Assembly (NCBI RefSeq): GCF_042650125.1
Contig: NZ_JBHSAP010000007.1
Coordinates: 558,001 to 622,000 of the forward strand
From: Salinithrix halophila
GTDB taxonomy: Bacteria > Bacillota > Bacilli > Thermoactinomycetales > DSM-45169
Length of the DNA stretch: 64,000 nt
Direction of reading: 5' to 3'
Shown here: positions 59,666 to 64,000 of the stretch, in pieces
Position numbering within the stretch: position 1 is the first letter of the stretch
Layout: every line of letters starts with the position of its first letter
Notes under the pieces: model-generated
The model's database searches: none
What the model saw: the letters and a program-made list of their open reading frames with translations, nothing else
What the model was told of the DNA's origin: nothing
Translations under genes and position numbers: made by a program

Positions 59666-60712
59666 TCATTTTCCGTATTGATGCCGGACGTCGAGGACTG
59701 TCTGGATCTGTTCACGGGATGTCTCAGCGACGACCTGAAGCATGGTACGAACTTCCACTGTCCCCCGCTCAGAGACCAGGTGACGGTCCAGAGCGTCTGG
59801 AATCTGTTCACACAGAATCAGGATATGATCCCGAAGCAGGCGTAACATCCCCACTTCCACGTGGATCGGGCGGGATTCATAACGAAGAGACTCCGCCCAT
59901 TGATCGGGGTCATAGAGGGGCAGGGGGTAGGAGTGGCCTGGTTCGGCGAGGGCCCATTTGATCCGCTGTGTCATCTCCAGGTCAAAGTCAACCAGTTGGA
60001 GGATGATGCGGCGGATGGTCTCCCCACCTTCTTCCACCGGGAGATCCAAATCCTCGTCCAACATACCGAGGATGGCCCCTTCCAGCAAATCCGGCCCTTT
60101 CGTATAGAGGCTGAGAAGTTCTTCATCGCTGAGGCGAAGGCTCTCGTGAAAAGCGACCTGGTACTCATCGGGATCCTTCAGGAGTAAAATTTGCTCAACG
60201 GCTGGATACTCCTCGAGAAGCATGTCTCGGATACCAAGGGCAGCCAGACGCTCCTGATGGAATAAGAGGTTTTCCCCCGGAAACTCCAGCCGATCCTCTC
60301 GTCCAACTTCCACGATCCGGGGGGCGGGAGTCTCCTCCCTTTCCCCCGGTTCTTTCTCCTCGGCAAAGGTTTCATCTGCGGCTTGAACCGGTTGGCTTAC
60401 CGGCTCTCCATCCTCCTCCAGCAATTCGCTGGGTGCATCCTCTTCCTGCAGAGCTGGGTTGTCTCCGCCTTCCGGTTCCTCCCGATGGGTAAACAGTTGG
60501 GCCGGTACCGTTGTTTCCGCTAGGTAAGCCGCCGCATCCAGATCAGGATTCTCCGTTACAAGCAACAACGATCCCCCTGGAGCGACGAGGAGTGCTGCTC
60601 CGGCCTCGAGGTCGATCCGTTCCGCCTCAAACCCGAGCTTGTCCCGATAAAAGGTCAGGGATGTATGGAAATCGCTGACGCGCAAAACTTGCAGAGGTTT
60701 TTCCTCACTCAC
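59666..60712 (-). CDS. VOC-domain protein fused to a DinB-like domain
   Basis: A 348-residue protein of mixed type. The N-terminal part (1-60, and again about 115-185) looks like a VOC/glyoxalase module: V-L-R-V-S-D-F-H-T-S-L-T-F-Y-R-D-K-L-G-F at the start and K-D-P-D-E-Y-Q-V-A-F at the end, interrupted by an acidic low-complexity insert (about 78-112). The C-terminal part (about 200-348) is a four-helix DinB-like domain with H-V-E-V-G-M-L-R-L-L-R-D-H. The start is a GTG eight bases after GGAGAGG. The metal and substrate are unknown; the fusion is unusual. Confidence 0.72.
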   Translation of the reverse strand: MSEEKPLQVLRVSDFHTSLTFYRDKLGFEAERIDLEAGAALLVAPGGSLLLVTENPDLDAAAYLAETTVPAQLFTHREEPEGGDNPALQEEDAPSELLEEDGEPVSQPVQAADETFAEEKEPGEREETPAPRIVEVGREDRLEFPGENLLFHQERLAALGIRDMLLEEYPAVEQILLLKDPDEYQVAFHESLRLSDEELLSLYTKGPDLLEGAILGMLDEDLDLPVEEGGETIRRIILQLVDFDLEMTQRIKWALAEPGHSYPLPLYDPDQWAESLRYESRPIHVEVGMLRLLRDHILILCEQIPDALDRHLVSERGTVEVRTMLQVVAETSREQIQTVLDVRHQYGK

Positions 60713-60903
60713 CTTGCACCTCTCCTTTTGAAATAATGGTAGGCAATATGATCGATTTATAGAATGGGGGTTATCCCGCAATGTTCGTTCATCATAGCCA
60801 CAAAAACCGTCAGTCGTAAACTTAATTTATCAAAGAGAATCCACGCCAGCAACACAACTGACAAAAATTAGCACCCAAACACCCCTCGTTAGGCCTGTAA
60901 GGA

Positions 60904-60938
60904 TGGAAAAAAGGGCCCCGGCACTGTCCGGCGCCCTT
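60904..60938 (-). terminator. Terminator of the dsb pair
   Basis: On the minus strand AAGGGC-g-CCGG and CCGG-g-GCCCTT pair around a short loop, followed by TTTTCC, just after the dsbB-like stop. Confidence 0.86.
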
Positions 60939-60941
60939 CCC

Positions 60942-61358
60942 TTATTCAACCCTTTTCCTTTCGAGAAACAGCAGCACGGAAATCAGTGTGAAGGCAGCTA
61001 ACGCTAGGAGTGGTATGGTAATAAAACCCAACCAATCGATATAGGCGGTGTTACAGGGGACTCCCTCTCTGCAGGGAGCTAAACTGGCCAAGCCTGGAAC
61101 CATCTGATGAAGATAATGATAGAGAGAAACGCTTCCTCCAAGCAGGCTCATCGACAAGGCATAGGGAATGACTGACCGGTCCTCTCGATAAGAGGCAATC
61201 CCTAAAATCAGAACGAGCGGATACATGAAGATCCGCTGGATCCAACACAGTTGGCAGGGGATATAACCGGCATATTCGCTAAAATACAAGCTACCTCCGA
61301 CGGCCACCAAGGATACCAGCCATGCCAGGTACAAACTGTAGTTTCTCAATCCGGTCAT
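60942..61358 (-). CDS. bdbC: Disulfide oxidoreductase DsbB/BdbC-like
   Basis: A 138-residue membrane protein with four membrane segments, typical length for BdbC. The redox pairs are C-Q-L-C near residue 36 (after Y-I-P) and a second Cys pair in A-P-C-R-E-G-V-P-C near residue 98. It reoxidises the DsbA-like partner and passes electrons to quinone. The ATG at 61358 lies nine bases after GGGAG; longer readings are less likely. Its start lies 20 bases after the stop of the DsbA-like gene, so the pair is one unit for making disulfide bonds outside the membrane. Confidence 0.9.
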   Translation of the reverse strand: MTGLRNYSLYLAWLVSLVAVGGSLYFSEYAGYIPCQLCWIQRIFMYPLVLILGIASYREDRSVIPYALSMSLLGGSVSLYHYLHQMVPGLASLAPCREGVPCNTAYIDWLGFITIPLLALAAFTLISVLLFLERKRVE

Positions 61359-61377
61359 ATGCATACGCTCCCGACCG

Positions 61378-62121
61378 TTACCGGGCTTTCTCCAGCTCAT
61401 CCTCGATCATCTGCTTCAACCTCGGATAATCGAAGATCACTTCCAGTTCAACCGGCTTCCCGTTGATGAACAGGGCCGGCACCGCGCTAACCCCGGCTTC
61501 TTCGCCGATCTTTTTATCTGCCTTTACATTCTCTTCATAGGTTTTATGCTGAATGTCCTTAGCTAGTTTGCCATGGTCGATACCAGGCACTTCTTTCTTG
61601 GCTAACCCAACGAGAAACTCCGGCGTGGCCCAGGTCTGCTGCTCCGAACCCTGATGGTCATAAACGGCTTGGTAATATTTCCAGAATGCCTCTTTATTCT
61701 GACGGTAGACGGCCTCCCCGGCGATCCCTGCCGTGATGGAATCCTCTCCGATGAATTGGTTATTGATAAAATAAAATCCTGCTTTATCGTTGTCCAGGAA
61801 GTCTTTTTTCAGTTGAGGGAAGATCTCGTCCTTGAATCGTTTGCAGACCGGGCACTTATAGTCCCCAAACTCCACAATCTTCACTTTGGCTTTGTCATTG
61901 CCGATTACTGGTTGCTTGTCATACTGAAAAACCGATGCCTCCACCCGATTGTCACTCCCACCATCGGAAGCCGACTGAACCAAGTAGAAGACTCCTGCCG
62001 CCAGCAACAGAACAACCAAGGTAGTAACCGTCAAACTCTTCATCCGCCGGGCTTTTTCCCGAGCTTGTTTCTCCCGGATCTTATCCTTCGTGTTTTTCTG
62101 GCTTTTTTTCTTCTTGGCCAT
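61378..62121 (-). CDS. bdbD: DsbA/BdbD-like thioredoxin-fold protein, membrane-anchored
   Basis: A 247-residue protein with a very basic Lys-rich start, one membrane segment (about residues 29-50) and an extracellular thioredoxin domain. The active site is C-P-V-C in F-G-D-Y-K-C-P-V-C near residue 90, and the cis-Pro is in S-A-V-P-A-L-F-I-N-G near 215. BdbD introduces disulfide bonds into exported proteins such as competence or secreted enzymes. The ATG has GGGAGGAG upstream. It is paired with the BdbC-like gene after it. Confidence 0.92.
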   Translation of the reverse strand: MAKKKKSQKNTKDKIREKQAREKARRMKSLTVTTLVVLLLAAGVFYLVQSASDGGSDNRVEASVFQYDKQPVIGNDKAKVKIVEFGDYKCPVCKRFKDEIFPQLKKDFLDNDKAGFYFINNQFIGEDSITAGIAGEAVYRQNKEAFWKYYQAVYDHQGSEQQTWATPEFLVGLAKKEVPGIDHGKLAKDIQHKTYEENVKADKKIGEEAGVSAVPALFINGKPVELEVIFDYPRLKQMIEDELEKAR

Positions 62122-62356
62122 GGTTCTCCTCCCGTCTCGCAATCATCCTACAGCCCTTTGCCATCCCCATCATACCCTTGTCCCTATCCCTTTTCAATGA
62201 TAGAAGAAGTGGGTAAAAAGGCGGATTCCGCACAATTTAAATGTCTTGTGAACAGAGTCCTGAAACCTTTCTCCACCAGACCGAAGAAAACCTCCAAAAA
62301 AACAACCCCCAGAAAAAGTGGCAGGGAGCTGATTCAATCAATTGGGAGCCGAGATA

Positions 62357-63106
62357 CTACAGCCATTGACGAACTTCTTCTTTGCAATGGAGGAAGGTTT
62401 CCTCCCGTTCTAATGTACGGAACCGCTTGCGGGGCAGCGGGATCTCCACCTCCCCCCGAACCTGGGCGGGGCGAGGAGAGAGGACAAGAATCCGGTCAGA
62501 GAGGTAGACAGCCTCGTCGATACTGTGCGTAATAAACAGGATCGTACGGGGAAACCGTTCCCGGATGCTAAGAAGCCAATCCTGCATTCGTTCCCGGGTA
62601 AGGGCGTCCAAAGCCCCAAGAGGCTCGTCCAGAAGCCACACCTCCCGCTCTGACATGACGGTCCGCAGAAGGGCTGCCCGTTGCCGCATTCCCCCGGAGA
62701 GACGGGCGGGATACTCCTCCCCGAACCCTTCTAAGCCAAAGGCGGGAAGAAGCTCCCGGGCTCGGGCCAATGCTTCCCGGCGGGAACGGCGGTCTACCTC
62801 GGCAGCCAGGATCGCGTTTTCCAGCACCGTCCGCCAGGGGAAGAGGGCGTCTCTTTGCATCATGTAACCCACATGGCCCACTTCCCCTGTAATCTCCTGG
62901 CCATCCAGTAGAATACGACCTTCTTTTGGGTATTCCAACCCGCTGACAGCGTTAAAGAGTGTACTCTTCCCGCATCCGCTGGGGCCAATCAGACTGACGA
63001 ACTCCCCTTCCCCCACCGAGAGGTCGACCCCGTCCAAGACTGGCCGCTCCCCCTCCGAAGAAGGGTATGCCTGCACCAGTCCTTCCACTTGGAGTTTCGT
63101 CACCAT
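62357..63106 (-). CDS. ABC transporter ATP-binding protein (nitrate/sulfonate/pyrimidine type)
   Basis: A 249-residue ABC ATPase of the SsuB/TauB/ThiZ group. Walker A is G-P-S-G-C-G-K-S-T near residue 41, the signature is L-S-G-G-M-R-Q-R near 135 and Walker B W-L-L-D-E-P-L-G-A-L-D near 158. The Q-loop is M-M-Q-R-D-A-L-F-P-W. It drives uptake with the substrate-binding protein in the next gene upstream; the permease gene is not in the window. The ATG has GAGGGG six bases upstream. The substrate is not fixed by sequence. Confidence 0.9.
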   Translation of the reverse strand: MVTKLQVEGLVQAYPSSEGERPVLDGVDLSVGEGEFVSLIGPSGCGKSTLFNAVSGLEYPKEGRILLDGQEITGEVGHVGYMMQRDALFPWRTVLENAILAAEVDRRSRREALARARELLPAFGLEGFGEEYPARLSGGMRQRAALLRTVMSEREVWLLDEPLGALDALTRERMQDWLLSIRERFPRTILFITHSIDEAVYLSDRILVLSPRPAQVRGEVEIPLPRKRFRTLEREETFLHCKEEVRQWL

Positions 63107-63121
63107 TTGTCACCCCTCGGA

Positions 63122-64000
63122 TTACTTCGGCAAAAACTGATTGGTGTAGGCCTTGTCAGGGTCGATTTTCTTTTTGATCAGCCGGTTTTTCCACATCCAA
63201 TCGGTGAAATCCGTCCAAACCTTTTTCTTTTGAACCCCCCATTGATCAGCATCTGCCCGGTACTGACGGCTCATCCATTTCTGAGAAGCATGGGCCAGCT
63301 TCTTATCCGTTTCCGGAGCCGCCTTCAGGAGAATATCTGCCGATTCACGAGGGTGGTCGATTGCATATTCATACCCCTTAGCCGCGGCCCGCACGAGTTT
63401 ACGTACCGTGTCGGGGTCCTCTTTGATCATCTTCTCGTTGGTAATGATCGTCGGGGTATAGAAGTCCAGAGCTGGATCCAAGTCTCTAAGGTACAGGATA
63501 TCCACAGGCTCCCCCCGGAGCTTGGCTTCCACTCCCGTCCATCCATAATAGATCCAGGAAAAGTCCACATTCCGTTTGGTGGCGGAGAAGAAATCGGCTT
63601 CTCCCATGTTGACTACCTTCACCTTATCCTCGACATTTTTCGTTTTCACTCCGTCCAGGGCGAGCACCGTCTTCAGGAAAGCATTTTCCATCGGTGTGCC
63701 CCATCCGCCATAGGTTTTGCCGACAAAGTCCCGAGGAGAGCGGATGTTTTTCTCCTTGGGTGCCGCAAAGCCGGAAGTGTTGTGCTGCAAAACGGCGGCA
63801 ATCGAGACAATCGGCACCCCTTCAGCCCTGGCCTGGGTCACATATTCCTGGGAACTGATCCCGAATTCCGCCTTGCCCGCTCCCACCAGTTGATTGGCAG
63901 ACGTTTCCGGAGGAGAGGCGATCTCTACATCCAGTCCCTCATCAGAGAACCAACCCTTCTCTTTGGCCACGTAGAGGCCGGTATGATTGGTGTTAGGAAC
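63122..64000 (-). CDS. ABC transporter substrate-binding protein, NMT1/THI5-like (partial)
   Basis: At least 292 residues of a solute-binding protein; the 5' end, with the signal peptide, lies beyond the right edge. Visible marks are N-T-N-H-T-G-L-Y-V-A-K-E-K-G-W-F at the edge, E-I-A-S-P-P-E-T-S-A-N-Q-L-V-G-A-G-K-A-E-F-G near residue 35, and G-G-W-G-T-P-M-E-N-A. These belong to the NMT1/THI5-like group, which binds thiamine precursors (HMP or FAMP), sulfonates or other small molecules. The opening of the domain fits the ThiY-like branch best, so a pyrimidine precursor is a fair guess. It lies 15 bp before the ATPase gene. Confidence 0.85.
   Translation of the reverse strand, partial: VPNTNHTGLYVAKEKGWFSDEGLDVEIASPPETSANQLVGAGKAEFGISSQEYVTQARAEGVPIVSIAAVLQHNTSGFAAPKEKNIRSPRDFVGKTYGGWGTPMENAFLKTVLALDGVKTKNVEDKVKVVNMGEADFFSATKRNVDFSWIYYGWTGVEAKLRGEPVDILYLRDLDPALDFYTPTIITNEKMIKEDPDTVRKLVRAAAKGYEYAIDHPRESADILLKAAPETDKKLAHASQKWMSRQYRADADQWGVQKKKVWTDFTDWMWKNRLIKKKIDPDKAYTNQFLPK

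Overview
The window comes from a low-to-moderate GC, endospore-forming Bacillota. Gene content and start-site style (strong AGGAGG sites, many GTG/TTG starts) point to a Bacillales lineage, most likely Thermoactinomycetaceae-like. The supporting genes are a BpsA/BpsB-type type III polyketide pair, a KinA-like PAS sensor kinase, ClpE under a CtsR-type operator, YfkAB, BdbC/BdbD-like disulfide proteins, DUF3231 and WGxxGxxG proteins, and two low-complexity coat-like proteins. The species cannot be named from the sequence alone.

Layout. 1-6.4 kb (minus strand): PRC-barrel and ChaB-like stress proteins, the bpsA-bpsB pair, a PAS histidine kinase and pantothenate kinase. 6.8-12.3 kb (minus): a five-gene unit cstA, cory-CC-star protein, ArsA-like ATPase, CitS/DcuS-type kinase and CitT-type regulator, with a near-consensus catabolite (cre) box before cstA. 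13-15.3 kb: clpE with promoter, CtsR-type operator and terminator. 15.4-24.2 kb: a thioredoxin-like protein, a secreted beta/gamma-crystallin protein, pyruvate carboxylase, a half MFS transporter (pseudogene) and a secreted M14 carboxypeptidase.

24.2-34.1 kb is an accessory toxin region. It holds a frameshifted lipoprotein and a toxin-tip remnant between direct repeats, and a PIN-domain toxin-antitoxin pair. A PD-(D/E)xK-like polymorphic toxin follows with an unrecognised immunity candidate, then a plasmid-type winged-helix protein. The last part is an array with SUKH immunity, an LHH nuclease toxin lacking its N-terminus, an orphan YezG immunity gene with a toxin stub, a second YezG gene, and a full-length toxin. 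That full-length toxin begins with a class III (Flp/Tad-type) prepilin signature and ends in a DNA/RNA nonspecific-endonuclease-like domain. This is the most unusual part of the window.

34.2-45.2 kb is a defence island: type I HsdR, HsdM and HsdS, an Mrr endonuclease and an SF1 helicase with an Asn-rich C-terminal tail that may also be translated alone. 45.3-48.5 kb holds small membrane, sporulation-associated and coat-like genes, including a 45-residue secreted peptide and a 13-unit 27-bp repeat gene. 48.7-57.7 kb holds DUF3179, three tandem GNAT acetyltransferases, a FosB-like VOC protein, DUF3891, a Pro/Tyr-rich coat-like protein, YfkAB, and a three-gene unit ending in a group II PLP decarboxylase. 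57.8-64 kb holds flavohemoglobin Hmp divergent from a short Crp/Fnr regulator with a perfect TGTGA-N6-TCACA palindrome between them, a VOC-DinB fusion, a DsbB/DsbA pair, and an ABC transporter of the NMT1/THI5 type that runs off the right edge.

No rRNA, tRNA, CRISPR array or intact insertion sequence was recognised.
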